Positions 41,399 through 52,301 are shown, numbered from the stretch's first letter. The stretch: 64,000 nt of DNA from Maricaulis sp965242785 (GCA_965242785.1 CBDETA010000004.1:1488001-1552000); one strand, 5' to 3'. A program made the numbers and translations. The notes: generated by a model from the letters alone, not told the origin.

Positions 41399-42592
41399 AT
41401 GACGTTTTCCACGGAACAGAACCTGGCAGTGCCGGCGGCACAGCGGCTGGACCTGGTGGATGCGCTGCGCGGGTTCGCGCTGTTCGGCCTGTTTGTCATC
41501 CATTGCGTGGAATTGTTCGAGCTCTACTGGCTCGATCCGCAGCCGGGCTGGGTGCACACGCTGGTCTTCGGCCTGTTCGCGGGCAAGTCCTTTGCCCTGT
41601 TTGCGCTTCTGTTCGGGCTGAGCTTCTTTTTGATCATGGACCGGGCGCGGGCGCGCGGTACGGACTATACGGCCCGCTTCGTCTGGCGGCTGGCTCTGTT
41701 GCTGGCGATCGGACTGGCGCACGGGCTGATCTATCGCGGCGAGATCCTGCAGGTTCTGGCGCCGCTGGGGTTGAGCCTGCTGCTGTTCGAGCGGGTGCGC
41801 TCGAATGCCCTGCTGGTCGGCGTGGCGGCGCTGATGATGCTGCAACCCTTTTTGATCTATCGCGTTTTCGCCGCCGCAGGCAGCGCCGAATGGGCATTGT
41901 CCCAACCGGGCTTCTGGACCGATCCGGGCCTGGCGGTTCTGGGCAGCGGTAACCTGGCCGAGGCGGTGGCGGCCAACTGGCCGGACGGCAACCGGGTGAA
42001 GTGGGACTATTACATCGACACCGGCCGGGTCTGGCAGGTGGGTGGCCTGTTCATCCTGGGCCTGATTCTGGGGCGGCTGGGCGTGTTTCGCGCGCCGGGA
42101 CGGTTCGTGATGGCACGGCGGCTGGCCCTGCTGGCTGGCGGTCTGGTGATGCTGGCAGCCTGGCGCGGCGGACCGGCCCTGGCAGCCTTGGTGCCGGACG
42201 GGGCGGCGCAGGCCATGACCCGCGTCTGGTTGGACACGCTGGTCTCGGGCTATGGCAATCTGGGCTTTCTGGCCGTGCAGGTCGTGCTCTTCATCGAGCT
42301 CTATGAGACCGCTGCGAGGCCGCGCTTGCGCTGGCTTGCGGCGCCGGGGCGGATGACGTTGACGCTCTATGTCGGCCAGTCGCTGGTGTTCGTCCCGGTG
42401 TTCTACGGTTTCGGCCTGGGCCTGCACGCGACCATCGGCCAACCGCAGGCCCTGCTGCTGGGCCTGGCCGGCTTTGCGGCCCAGGCCGTGTTCGCGGCCT
42501 GGTGGTTCGGGCGGTTCCGCTATGGTCCGTTGGAATGGGGCTGGCGCGCAGCGACCTGGATGCGCCTGGACGTGCCGCTGAGGAGAGAGTGA
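41399..42592 (+). CDS. DUF418 / YeiB-family membrane protein
   Basis: A 397-residue polytopic membrane protein with about nine helices. RLDLVDALRGFALFGLFVIHCVELF is the N-terminal acyltransferase-like start of the YeiB group, and the C-terminal part (APGRMTLTLYVGQSLV...PLEWGWR) is the DUF418 signature. The function is unknown. The start ATG at 41399 abuts a GGAG element; no better start is visible. Confidence 0.88.
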   Translation: MTFSTEQNLAVPAAQRLDLVDALRGFALFGLFVIHCVELFELYWLDPQPGWVHTLVFGLFAGKSFALFALLFGLSFFLIMDRARARGTDYTARFVWRLALLLAIGLAHGLIYRGEILQVLAPLGLSLLLFERVRSNALLVGVAALMMLQPFLIYRVFAAAGSAEWALSQPGFWTDPGLAVLGSGNLAEAVAANWPDGNRVKWDYYIDTGRVWQVGGLFILGLILGRLGVFRAPGRFVMARRLALLAGGLVMLAAWRGGPALAALVPDGAAQAMTRVWLDTLVSGYGNLGFLAVQVVLFIELYETAARPRLRWLAAPGRMTLTLYVGQSLVFVPVFYGFGLGLHATIGQPQALLLGLAGFAAQAVFAAWWFGRFRYGPLEWGWRAATWMRLDVPLRRE

Positions 42593-42632
42593 GCGGGAAG
42601 GTTGGGACGGGCCTGGGGTGGAGGGGGGATCC

Positions 42633-42730
42633 TCAGACCTCGCTCTGTCGCCTCGCCGCCTTTGGCGGCGCCCCATCGACCCGATGCTGCGCATCGGCCC
42701 ACTTCCCCAACTCGCGTTGGGGAAGAAAAA
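42633..42730. repeat. Dispersed intergenic repeat, family A (copy 6, divergent)
   Basis: CGCCTTTGGCGGCG and CGATGCTGCGCATCG hairpins, then CACTTCCCCAACTCGCGTTGGGGAAG. It resembles copy 7 (62.2 kb) more than copies 2-5. Confidence 0.55.
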
Positions 42731-43122
42731 AGGGGCGGACGCCCCCGTTTGTGCTGAGGAGCGGACACGAGTTTTGCGCCAGGCGCTGGCGCGCTGGCGG
42801 TGCGGACATTGCAGACGATCCTTTCGGGATGTCGGTTGTTTTCTGGGGTCTGCGGTGTCCGTCCGGACCGTCTGCAACCCAGTGAAGCCGATTAAGACGC
42901 GGTCCGGCCGGACCCGTGTCAGCGCCACCCATTCCTGGCAGCCCGTGCACAGCTGCAACCGGAATGTGGACGCATTTTACGGGAGGGTGAGGCGGTGGGG
43001 ACAAGTTTTGGACACGGCGACGCGGTTGCTGTTTCCGTGCCTGGAGAAACGGATTTGATTTCTGGAGCTTGCGTCGGTGACGCTTGGCGCCGCCGTCTTC
43101 GTCACGGGCAGGGACAAGCGCT
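42731..43122. other. Gene-free stretch of unknown content
   Basis: About 390 bases between a repeat and the HAD gene. Short frames exist, but none has a good start site or recognisable product. Inverted segments such as GCGCCAGGCGCTGGCGC occur near 42780. It may be a decayed gene; nothing can be assigned. Confidence 0.4.
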
Positions 43123-43782
43123 TCAGGCCTGGCGCTGTCGGGCGGCTGCGGCTTCCTGGGTATAGCGGGTGATATCGGCGGGCTCGGCGAACAGGGCGTC
43201 CGGCGCGTGCGCGACCAGAACCGCCTCGGTGGCAAAGCCCCAATTGACAGCGCCCGCCACGCAGCCGGTTTCCCGGGCCGCCTCGATATCGCGAACCTCG
43301 TCGCCGACGCTGAGTGTGCGCTGGGGCGTGGTGCCGGCCTTGCGGATCACCTTTCGAAAGACCGAAGCCTTGCCGAACAGGGCAGCGCCGCAAGCGAAGA
43401 TATCGAAACGGGAACACAGTTTTTCGCCCAGAACGGCCTTCACGGCTGTCTCGCCATTGGAGCTGACGACGGCGAGTTTCACACCCTCGGCCTCGAGCTG
43501 TTCGATCATGCGGCGGATGCCGTCAAACAGATGGATCTGGTCGACATTCTCGGCGGCACGGGCGCGGACATCCGCGGCGATGAAGGGAATTTTCCAGGTC
43601 GGAATGTCCAGCGCATCCATGATCGCCTTGGGCGCCATGCCGCGCAATTCCTCGGCGCGGGCCTCGGTGATCGGGGTCAGGCCGTGCTTGTCGACGACGT
43701 CGCCGAGCACGCCGCGAAACCAGGTCAGGCTGTCCGCGAGCGTTCCGTCAAAGTCGAAGATTACCAGATCAAACCGTGCCAA
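43123..43782 (-). CDS. HAD-family phosphatase (phosphoglycolate phosphatase-like)
   Basis: A 219-residue haloacid dehalogenase-fold hydrolase with motif I FDFDGTLADS near the N terminus, motif II SSNGE, and motif III/IV around SVGDEVRDIEAA. A helical cap lies between. It resembles Gph-type phosphatases; the substrate is not certain. The start appears to be a TTG at 43782, with a weak GGGACGG element upstream. Confidence 0.88.
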   Translation of the reverse strand: MARFDLVIFDFDGTLADSLTWFRGVLGDVVDKHGLTPITEARAEELRGMAPKAIMDALDIPTWKIPFIAADVRARAAENVDQIHLFDGIRRMIEQLEAEGVKLAVVSSNGETAVKAVLGEKLCSRFDIFACGAALFGKASVFRKVIRKAGTTPQRTLSVGDEVRDIEAARETGCVAGAVNWGFATEAVLVAHAPDALFAEPADITRYTQEAAAARQRQA

Positions 43783-43888
43783 CCGTCCCGTCCCGCCTGT
43801 CGTTCACGCCGCCAAGCGGCCTCCCCATCGGCCTTGAATGACCGATTCATGTGACAAGAAGACGTCGTATCCCATTCAACCGGATAGG

Positions 43889-43921
43889 AAAACGGGCGGA
43901 GGCCAAAAAACGCTCCGCCCG
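43889..43921 (-). terminator. Terminator of ald
   Basis: CGGGCGGA (43893-43900) pairs with TCCGCCCG (43914-43921). On the minus strand the hairpin is followed by TTTTCC. It lies about 30 bases after the ald stop. Confidence 0.8.
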
Positions 43922-43949
43922 CTGAGAATTTTCCTGGTTTCGCGAAATA

Positions 43950-45068
<1,119 letters not shown>

Positions 45069-45273
45069 GATTGTTTCCCGTTTGGCTGAGCCGCGTGTTC
45101 AAATCGCCAGATTCTTCGATCCAGGACCCGCCACGCGAACGAATTTGACATTTCTCATCGGTTGGTGTGAATTATCGTGCGCCAATCGATGTTGATGGCG
45201 ACGTATATACTCAACTTTGCCGCAAATCCAGAATGATCTGCGGCGATGGATAAGATTTTGGGGAGAGTGTTCC

Positions 45274-45762
45274 GTGCGGCTAGACAGTGTTGATATTTCC
45301 ATTCTGACCGAGCTGCAGGATCACGGACGCCTGACAAACGCTGAACTGGCCGAACGCGTCGGCCTGTCGGCCTCGGCCTGCCACCGCCGCGTGAAGGCGC
45401 TGGAACAGGCGGGCGTCATCGACCGCTATGTCGCCATCCTATCCGAAAAGGCGCTGGGCCGGGGCATCACGGTTTATGTCCAGGTGACGCTGGACAATCA
45501 GAAGCGCGAAACCCTGGTGGCCTTCGAGAACGCGGTCGAGGGCGTTCCCGAAGTGATGGAATGCTATCTGATGAGCGGCGAGGCGGACTATCTGATCCGC
45601 GTGCTGGTGCGCGACGCCAATGATTATGAGCGCGTGCACCGCGAAGTGCTGTCCGGCCTGCCGGGCGTGGCGCGCCTGCATTCCTCCTTCACCATCCGCC
45701 GGGTCTTCTCGCGCACGGCGATGCCGGTGCCGGACACGCTGGATGTGGCGGAGGCGGGTTGA
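45274..45762 (+). CDS. Lrp/AsnC-family regulator, likely of ald
   Basis: A 162-residue protein with an N-terminal helix-turn-helix (LDSVDISILTELQDHGRLTNAELAERVGLSASACHRRVKALEQAGVI) and a C-terminal RAM domain. The start is a GTG at 45274 with GGGGAG eight bases upstream. It faces away from ald across 205 bases, so I infer it controls ald in response to alanine; this is not proven by sequence. A possible -35 TTGACA is at 45145-45150. Confidence 0.92.
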   Translation: MRLDSVDISILTELQDHGRLTNAELAERVGLSASACHRRVKALEQAGVIDRYVAILSEKALGRGITVYVQVTLDNQKRETLVAFENAVEGVPEVMECYLMSGEADYLIRVLVRDANDYERVHREVLSGLPGVARLHSSFTIRRVFSRTAMPVPDTLDVAEAG

Positions 45763-45800
45763 GGCTTGCCTTGGCGCCCGTCCGCGACTAACTCCGCGCC

Positions 45801-46262
45801 ATGACCGACAATCGTTATGACAATCTGGGGCAGCTGGGCGCGACCACGCCGCTGCCTGACAATCCGGAGACGGCGCAGCTGGAGCGCGTCGCGAACCCGT
45901 GCGACGCGCCCTACATGACGCGCTTCGTGTGCCCGGAATTCACCTCGCTGTGCCCGGTGACAGGCGCGCCGGATTTTGCCCATCTGGTGATCGACTATGT
46001 GCCGGACCAGTGGATCGTGGAGTCCAAGTCGCTGAAACTCTATCTGGGCAGTTTCCGCAATCACGGCGCCTTTCATGAAGCCTGCACGACCGGTATCGGC
46101 CAGCGCCTGGTGAAGGAGCTGAATCCGGTCTGGCTGCGCATCGGCGGCTATTGGTATCCGCGCGGCGGCATCCCGATCGACGTGTTCTTTGCCACCGGCG
46201 AGCCGCCCAAGGGCGTGTGGATCCCGGACCAGGACGTGCCGGGCTATCGCGGGCGGGGTTAG
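45801..46262 (+). CDS. queF: NADPH-dependent 7-cyano-7-deazaguanine (preQ0) reductase, type I
   Basis: Reduces preQ0 to preQ1 in queuosine biosynthesis. The 153-residue single-domain enzyme has Cys51 in TSLCPVTG (forms the thioimide), Asp58 in GAPDFA and the QueF motif VESKSLKLY (Glu74). Length is that of the short type I form. It is monocistronic with a strong terminator. Confidence 0.96.
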   Translation: MTDNRYDNLGQLGATTPLPDNPETAQLERVANPCDAPYMTRFVCPEFTSLCPVTGAPDFAHLVIDYVPDQWIVESKSLKLYLGSFRNHGAFHEACTTGIGQRLVKELNPVWLRIGGYWYPRGGIPIDVFFATGEPPKGVWIPDQDVPGYRGRG

Positions 46263-46290
46263 GCCTTCGCCACATCAGCACACGAGACAG

Positions 46291-46321
46291 CGGGCGCATC
46301 CCAGCATGCGCCCGTTTTTTG
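46291..46321 (+). terminator. Terminator of queF
   Basis: CGGGCGCAT (46291-46299) pairs with ATGCGCCCG (46306-46314), followed by six T. It is 28 bases after the stop codon. Confidence 0.92.
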
Positions 46322-46518
46322 TGTCGGGGACAGGACCGAGTTCGGGACGGGCCCTAGACGTCGAATGGCAGGCGCATCTCCAGGGCGTCGCTGGATACGG
46401 TGACGGCCGGGTGACGGTTCTTGTGGCCGGGGATCGTTTCAAGGCGTCATGGGAGCGTGATGAAGTCGGCGCCTTCCTCGAGTTTGCGCCCCCAGGCTGG
46501 CACCGGACGGGAATCGAC

Positions 46519-47145
46519 TCAGCCCCAATGGTCGACGTGCGCCGCCGGGCGCACGCGTTCAACCGGTTCATCTTTCGCTGATCCCACATAGATGTAGCCC
46601 GCAACCCGCTCGCCGGATTTCAGGCCCAGCACGTCCTTCACCTCGGGGTCGAAGGCGTACCATTCGGTCAGCCATTGGGCGCCATAGCCCATGGCCGAGG
46701 CGGCGATGAGGAGGTTCTGGCAGGCGGCGCCGGACGACAGGACCTGCTCCCATTCGGGGATTTTGTGGTTTTCGATCACGCGGGAGATGACGGCGATCAC
46801 CAGCGGCGCGCGCTCGAACCGGCCGGCCTCGAAGGCGAGCTGGTCGTCGGACGCGTCCGGTGTCCGGGCCTTGAAGATGCGGGCCAGCTCGGCACCGAAG
46901 CGGGTGCGGGCCTCGCCCTGGAAGAGCACGAATCGCCAGGGCGCCAGCTTTCCGTGATCCGGTACGCGGCTGGCAATGCCGATCAGCTGGTCGATCTGCT
47001 CGGGCGTCGGCCCCGGTTCCTGCATGGCAATGGCCACCGTCGAGCGGCGTCGCGTCAGCAGATTCAGCGTGTCCTGGCTGGCGTGATGCGGGGCCAGGCG
47101 TTCGCCGGGGGCCGGAAACGGGACGGGCGCGGTGTCATTATTCAT
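46519..47145 (-). CDS. Nitroreductase family protein (YdjA-like)
   Basis: A 208-residue FMN-dependent nitroreductase-fold protein. LLTRRRSTVAIAMQEPGPTPEQIDQLIGIASRVPDHGKLAPWRFVLF is the N-terminal FMN-binding part, and MGYGAQWLTEWYAFDPEVKDVLGL the dimer region. The substrate is unknown. No clear ribosome binding site precedes the ATG at 47145. It is divergent from a TetR gene. Confidence 0.88.
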   Translation of the reverse strand: MNNDTAPVPFPAPGERLAPHHASQDTLNLLTRRRSTVAIAMQEPGPTPEQIDQLIGIASRVPDHGKLAPWRFVLFQGEARTRFGAELARIFKARTPDASDDQLAFEAGRFERAPLVIAVISRVIENHKIPEWEQVLSSGAACQNLLIAASAMGYGAQWLTEWYAFDPEVKDVLGLKSGERVAGYIYVGSAKDEPVERVRPAAHVDHWG

Positions 47146-47177
47146 GAGGGAGGCTTACCTGGTGATGCGAGGGTTTT

Positions 47178-47214
47178 TTGACCAAATCGGTCCGTGATCG
47201 GTATACCTGTATAC
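47178..47214 (+). promoter_or_regulatory. Candidate promoter and TetR operator
   Basis: TTGACC (47178-47183), 18 bases, then TATACC (47202-47207). The -10 region lies within GTATAC-CT-GTATAC (47201-47214), two palindromic hexamers in tandem, a plausible operator for the TetR gene that starts at 47255. Confidence 0.45.
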
Positions 47215-47254
47215 GGGCGGGTCCATACGCAAGGCTGGGGAGTGAGTAACACGC

Positions 47255-47899
47255 ATGTCTGCTGACGTAGCTATTGGAAATGATGACACGCCGGCGGATC
47301 GTCGCCGGCGCAAGGTGCGTGAAGCCATCATCGATGCAGCCGAAACCATCTTCACCTCTGACGGCGAGGAGGGCATTTCCATGCGCCGTCTGGCCGAGGC
47401 GATCGATTACTCGCCGGCCGCCATCTACAAGTATTTCGCGTCCAAGGACGAATTGTTCGCCGCGATCCGGGAGATGTTCTTCGAGCGCCTGCTGACGCGG
47501 ATCCATGCGGCCATGGCCGAGGGCGGGGAGACCGCGCCGCTGTGCGAGCGCTGCATCCGCTCCTACATCGAGACCGGCATGGAAGAGCCCAATCACTACA
47601 TGATGGCGTTTGCGCCGTCGGTGACCTCCAAGCCGCATCTGCACGATGAAAAGGAAACGGCATTCGAGGCCGAGGCCATGCTGGTGCAGATGATCGAGAA
47701 GGGTCAGCAGGAGGGCGTGTTCCGCAGCGGCGATCCGCGCGTCATGTCCAAGAGCGTGTGGGCGAGCCTGCATGGCATGACCATGCTGATCGTCTGCCTG
47801 GATGACTTCCCCAATGGCATGCCGGGCTCGGAACATGTGACGACGGAGGGCGTGGTCGATTTCCACGCCAGCATGATCATTCGCGGTCTCATGAATTGA
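47255..47899 (+). CDS. TetR-family regulator, likely of the RND pump
   Basis: A 214-residue protein with an N-terminal TetR helix-turn-helix (REAIIDAAETIFTSDGEEGISMRRLAEAIDYSPAAIYKYFASKDELF) and a WHG-like C-terminal ligand domain. It is 98 bases upstream of the RND efflux genes on the same strand, so it probably represses them and itself. It could also act on the divergent nitroreductase gene. The ligand is unknown. Confidence 0.92.
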   Translation: MSADVAIGNDDTPADRRRRKVREAIIDAAETIFTSDGEEGISMRRLAEAIDYSPAAIYKYFASKDELFAAIREMFFERLLTRIHAAMAEGGETAPLCERCIRSYIETGMEEPNHYMMAFAPSVTSKPHLHDEKETAFEAEAMLVQMIEKGQQEGVFRSGDPRVMSKSVWASLHGMTMLIVCLDDFPNGMPGSEHVTTEGVVDFHASMIIRGLMN

Positions 47900-47997
47900 T
47901 GTATCCGGCCCATACGAAAATAATTTAACGGCGTTCACTTTTCAAACGACGTTTTGCGGACTATGTCTCGCTCAGTTCGAAGAGCGGGGGTCCGGTC

Positions 47998-49131
47998 ATG
48001 TCTCTCTACAAGCGTCCGTTGGGTGCGGGTTCCATGGTGGCGATTGCCGCCATCAGCGTCTCCGCACTGGTATTTGGGGTCTCGACCCTGCGAGCGGAAG
48101 CCTCGGCCGGATTTTCCTCACCGCCGCCCATGCCGGTGTCCGCCCTGACGGCGGACTATGCACGGGACGCCCAGATCGACGAGCTCTTTGTCGGGATCGT
48201 GTCGGCCCGGCGCCAGAGTGCGCTGGGCTTTGAACGGGCCGGGCGGATCGAGGCGATCGCGGTCGATGTGGGTGACCAGGTGCGCGAAGGCGACCTGCTG
48301 GCCCGCCTCGACATGCGGGCCCTGGATGCCCAGATCGCTGCCGCCGATGCCCAGACTGCGGAAGCCGCCGCCCAGACGGCCCTGGCCCGTGAAACCGAAG
48401 ACCGGCAGGCGCAGCTTCTGGCCCGCGGTCACATCTCCCAGCAGCGTTTTGACGAGGTCCGCACCTCGACACGGGCGGCCGAGGCCCGGCAGAACGCTGC
48501 GGCCGCAGCGGCGGATGCCCTGCGGGTACAGCGTGACCTGTCTGTCGTGACAGCCCCGTTTGACGGTGTGGTGACAGCCCGCCATGCCGATGAGGGCGCC
48601 ATCGCCCAGCCCGGCCAGCCCTTGCTGGACATTGTCGAGGCCGGGGCGTTGGAGGTCCGCGTCGGTCTGCCCCAATCCTTTGTGGCCGGGTTCGAGCCCG
48701 GCGAAACGCATCGCTTCCGGACCGAAAGCGGAGACGTGACGGCGGTGTTCCGGGCCTCGACCGGCGTCGTGGACCGGCAGTCGCGAACCGTGACGGCCCT
48801 GTTTGATCTGGAGGCCGGTCGGGGTGTCTCGGCGGGCGAAGTGGTTCGCCTGGCCCTGTCCACTCCGGTCGGTGTGGACGGTTTCTGGGTGCCGACCCAG
48901 GCGCTGGCGGAAGGCCGGCGCGGCTTGTGGTCGGTCTATGTGCTGGTGCCGGACACGGCCGGCGCCCACACGCTGGAAGCCCGTCCGGTCGAGACCGTCC
49001 GGGTCGAGGCGGATCGCGCCTTCGTGCGCGGCGCTGTCGAGCCGGGCGAGCTGATCCTGGCCTCCGGCGTCAGCCGCATCACACCGGGCCAGAGCGTCGT
49101 GCCCTCGCACATCGAGGCGCGCGGGCGATGA
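47998..49131 (+). CDS. RND efflux periplasmic adaptor (membrane fusion protein)
   Basis: A 377-residue HlyD/AcrA-type adaptor. It has an N-terminal anchor or signal (about 11-31), a lipoyl-like half (ALGFERAGRIEAIAVDVGDQVREGDLLARLD), a coiled coil (about 100-170) and the returning half (VTAPFDGVVTARHADEGAIAQPGQPL). There is no lipobox. It joins the inner-membrane pump to an outer-membrane channel; no channel gene is nearby. The stop overlaps the start of the pump gene. Confidence 0.93.
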   Translation: MSLYKRPLGAGSMVAIAAISVSALVFGVSTLRAEASAGFSSPPPMPVSALTADYARDAQIDELFVGIVSARRQSALGFERAGRIEAIAVDVGDQVREGDLLARLDMRALDAQIAAADAQTAEAAAQTALARETEDRQAQLLARGHISQQRFDEVRTSTRAAEARQNAAAAAADALRVQRDLSVVTAPFDGVVTARHADEGAIAQPGQPLLDIVEAGALEVRVGLPQSFVAGFEPGETHRFRTESGDVTAVFRASTGVVDRQSRTVTALFDLEAGRGVSAGEVVRLALSTPVGVDGFWVPTQALAEGRRGLWSVYVLVPDTAGAHTLEARPVETVRVEADRAFVRGAVEPGELILASGVSRITPGQSVVPSHIEARGR

Positions 49132-52100
49132 GCACGCTGTTCTTCCGCTATACGCGGCTGACGGCCCTGGCCGTCATCCTGCTGATTGCGGCCGGCCTGG
49201 GCGCGCTGATGGCGCTGGGGCGGCAGGAAGACCCGTCGCTGACCGAGCGTTTCGGCACCATCGTCACGGTGTTTCCGGGGGCCTCGGCAGAACGGGTGGA
49301 AGCCCTGGTCACCGAGCCGCTGGAAGACGCCATCCATGAGCTGGCCGAGATCGAGCTGACCAGTTCGAACTCGCGCTCGGGCATTTCCATCATCACGCTG
49401 CAGGTTCGCGAAGATCTGTCCCCGATCGAGGTGGACCAGGCCTGGACGCTGATCCGGGAACAGGTGGAACGGGCCCGGCCGCAATTGCCGGCCGGAGCAC
49501 TGGCACCCGATGTCGACCGGCAATATGTCGGCGCGGCCACGATGATCGTCGCCTTGAGCTGGGATGGCCGCGGGGATGAGAACATGGCGATCCTCTCCCG
49601 CCTCAGCGAGGATCTGGAAGCGCGCTTGCGCAATCTGGCCGGGACCGAGCTGACCGAGGTCTTCGGTGAGGCCGAGGAAGAGGTCCGTGTTCTGGCGGAT
49701 CCGGCCACGCTGGCCGCGCTGGGGCTGACCGTGACCGACCTGGCGCGGCTGACCGCAAGTGCTGATGCCAAGGCGCCGGCCGGGGAGTTGCGCTCGGGCG
49801 AGATCGACCTGGCGCTGGAAGTGGCCGGGGAGTTTGACAGTCTGGACCGCATCCGCGCGATCACCATCGCCGAAGGGCCCAATGGCGAGCTGATCCGGCT
49901 GGGCGATGTCGCCGATGTGGAGAAGGGCGTTCGCACACCGGCCTCGGCGCTGGCCCTGCATGACGGACGCCGCAGCGTCCTGGTCGCGGCCTATCTGCAG
50001 CCGGAATTGCGGGTCGACCACTGGTCGCAGGCGGCAGACGCCATCGTTGCCGATTTTGCCGCCTCGGTGCCCGGGGTGCGGGTGGAGACGATTTTCCGTC
50101 AGGCGGATTATGTGGACGAGCGCCTGCACGGCCTGGCCGGCGATCTCGCCCTGGCGGCGCTGATCGTGTTTGCGGTGCTGTTCTTCATGATGGGCTGGCG
50201 CGCTGCGCTGATTGTCGGCTCGGCCCTGCCGCTGACGGTTCTGGCCGCCCTGATGCTGACGCGGATCTATGACGAACCGCTGCACCAGATGTCGGTGACC
50301 GGGCTCGTCGTGGCACTGGGTCTCTTGATCGACAATGCGATTGTGGTTGTCGACGAGTATCGCCTGTTGCGGGCGCGCGGCCTGGCGCCGGTCGATGCGC
50401 TGGACAAGTCGCTGCGTCACCTGTTCGCGCCGCTGCTGGCCTCGACCCTGACCACGATCTTTGCCTTTGCACCCATAGCCCTGATGCCCGGTGCTGCGGG
50501 CGAGTTCATCTCGATGATCGGGATTTCGGTGATCTTTGCAGTCGGTTCCTCCTTCCTGCTGGCGATGTCGGTGGTGGGGGCCTTTGCCGCCTGGTTCGAT
50601 GATCCGGCAATCGAGGCGGGTCAGCGCCGCTTCTGGCGGCATGGCATGGGCGCCGGTCCGCTGGGCCCGCTCTACAAGCGCATGCTGGACGCCATCGCTG
50701 CGCGTCCCTGGACCGGGCTGCTGGCGGGCATTCTCCTGCCGATCGCCGGTTTCGTGGCGGCCTCGACCCTGCCGATGCAATTCTTCCCGCCGACCGATCG
50801 CGACATGTTCCAGCTGGAACTGGAACTGCCCTCGACGGCATCGATCGAAGAGACACGGCGCCAGGCCGAGCGGGCGCGGGCGATCATCATGTCCTATGAG
50901 GGCGTCGAGCAGGTCACCTGGACGATCGGCGAGAGTGCGCCGCGCACCTATTACAATGTGGTCGGCAACCGTTCGGGTGCGCCGAACTATGCCGCCGGCT
51001 TTGTGCGCACGCGCTCAGCTGAAGACACCGCACGCATCCTGCCGGAGCTGCAGCGACGCGTGATGAGCGAATTTCCCCAGGCCCGTTTCCTGACCCTGCC
51101 GTTCGAGCAGGGCCCACCCATCCCGGCCCCGATCGAGCTGATCCTGGTGGGGCCGGAACTGGGTGAATTGCATCGCCTGGGCAATGAGGTTCGCGGCCTG
51201 TTGAACACCACACCGGCCGTGACCCACACGCTGGCCCTCCTGGAGATGGGCGAACCCGTTGCTCGCATCATGGCCGACGAGGCCGCGGCCGAACTGGCCG
51301 GCGTCCGCCTCGCAGACCTTGCCAACCGTCTGCGCGGCGATTTTGACGGTGTGATCGGCGGCAGCGTGCTGGAAGGTACCGAGGAGCTTCCCGTCCGGGT
51401 GATTGCCCAGGATGACCGGCGGGCTTCGCTCTCCTCGGTGGCCGCTTCCCCCCTGGCATCGCCGGGTGCCGATATCCTGGCATCCCCCGTCGCGGCACTC
51501 GGCGATGTCACTCTTGCGCCTCAGGTTGCCACCATCCCGCACGAGAACGGGCACCGGGTGAACACGCTCTATGCCTATCTGGAGCCCTACACCCTGCCGG
51601 CACCGGCGCTGGCGGATTTCTTTGCCCGGCTGGAGGCCGCCCGCATCGATCTGCCGCCGGGCTATGAGTTGCAGGTGGCCGGCGAGGCGGCCGAGCGCGG
51701 CAATGCGATGGCCGACCTGTTCGGGACCGCGATCCCGCTGCTGGTGCTGATGATCGGATCGGTGGTGCTGGCCTTCAATTCCTTCCGCTATGCCGGCGTG
51801 ATCTTCGTGGTCGCCTTCCTGTCCATCGGCCTGGCCCTGTTCGGGGTCTGGCTGTTCGGAACGCCGCTGGGCTTCAATGCCATTGTCGGCTCGATGGGCC
51901 TGATGGGGCTGTCGATCAATGGCGCGATCGTGGTGCTGTCGGCGCTGCGCGCCAATCCCGCGGCCCTGGCCCTGGAAAGCGGCGCGGTGACGCTGACCGT
52001 GACGGATGCGACCCGCCACATCCTTTCCACCACGCTGACCACCATTGGCGGCTTCATGCCTCTGCTGCTGTCCGGCGACAGTTTCTGGCTGCCCTTTGCC

Positions 52101-52271
52101 TCGGCCATGGTGGGCGGAGTGGCCGGGTCGGCGATCCTGGCCCTGGTGTTTGCACCGGCTGCCTTCGTGCTGCTGTCGCGGCTGTCGGCCCACAAGCAGA
52201 AGCTGGCAGCCCGCCTGAAAGCATCGCGGATGCGCCACGAAGCCTTGCCCGGGCTTGTCGAACAGGCCTAG
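49128..52271 (+). CDS. RND efflux pump inner-membrane permease
   Basis: A 1047-residue proton-driven exporter of the acriflavin-resistance RND superfamily. It has the usual twelve helices and two large periplasmic loops. Helix 4 contains GLLIDNAIVVVDE, where Asp residues carry protons, and ETLTTIGG-type RND repeats are seen (LASTLTTIFAFAPIALMPG and LSTTLTTIGGFMPLLLSG). The ATG at 49128 overlaps the adaptor stop (ATGA). Substrates are unknown. Confidence 0.95.
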   Translation: MSTLFFRYTRLTALAVILLIAAGLGALMALGRQEDPSLTERFGTIVTVFPGASAERVEALVTEPLEDAIHELAEIELTSSNSRSGISIITLQVREDLSPIEVDQAWTLIREQVERARPQLPAGALAPDVDRQYVGAATMIVALSWDGRGDENMAILSRLSEDLEARLRNLAGTELTEVFGEAEEEVRVLADPATLAALGLTVTDLARLTASADAKAPAGELRSGEIDLALEVAGEFDSLDRIRAITIAEGPNGELIRLGDVADVEKGVRTPASALALHDGRRSVLVAAYLQPELRVDHWSQAADAIVADFAASVPGVRVETIFRQADYVDERLHGLAGDLALAALIVFAVLFFMMGWRAALIVGSALPLTVLAALMLTRIYDEPLHQMSVTGLVVALGLLIDNAIVVVDEYRLLRARGLAPVDALDKSLRHLFAPLLASTLTTIFAFAPIALMPGAAGEFISMIGISVIFAVGSSFLLAMSVVGAFAAWFDDPAIEAGQRRFWRHGMGAGPLGPLYKRMLDAIAARPWTGLLAGILLPIAGFVAASTLPMQFFPPTDRDMFQLELELPSTASIEETRRQAERARAIIMSYEGVEQVTWTIGESAPRTYYNVVGNRSGAPNYAAGFVRTRSAEDTARILPELQRRVMSEFPQARFLTLPFEQGPPIPAPIELILVGPELGELHRLGNEVRGLLNTTPAVTHTLALLEMGEPVARIMADEAAAELAGVRLADLANRLRGDFDGVIGGSVLEGTEELPVRVIAQDDRRASLSSVAASPLASPGADILASPVAALGDVTLAPQVATIPHENGHRVNTLYAYLEPYTLPAPALADFFARLEAARIDLPPGYELQVAGEAAERGNAMADLFGTAIPLLVLMIGSVVLAFNSFRYAGVIFVVAFLSIGLALFGVWLFGTPLGFNAIVGSMGLMGLSINGAIVVLSALRANPAALALESGAVTLTVTDATRHILSTTLTTIGGFMPLLLSGDSFWLPFASAMVGGVAGSAILALVFAPAAFVLLSRLSAHKQKLAARLKASRMRHEALPGLVEQA

Positions 52272-52301
52272 ACGGCTGGCAGGACAGGCGTGGAGCAAGG
52301 C

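Noticed and set aside
46322..46518. A short plus-strand gene between queF and the nitroreductase gene
   Set aside because: The frame runs into the 3' end of the opposing nitroreductase gene, has no convincing start site and no recognisable product.
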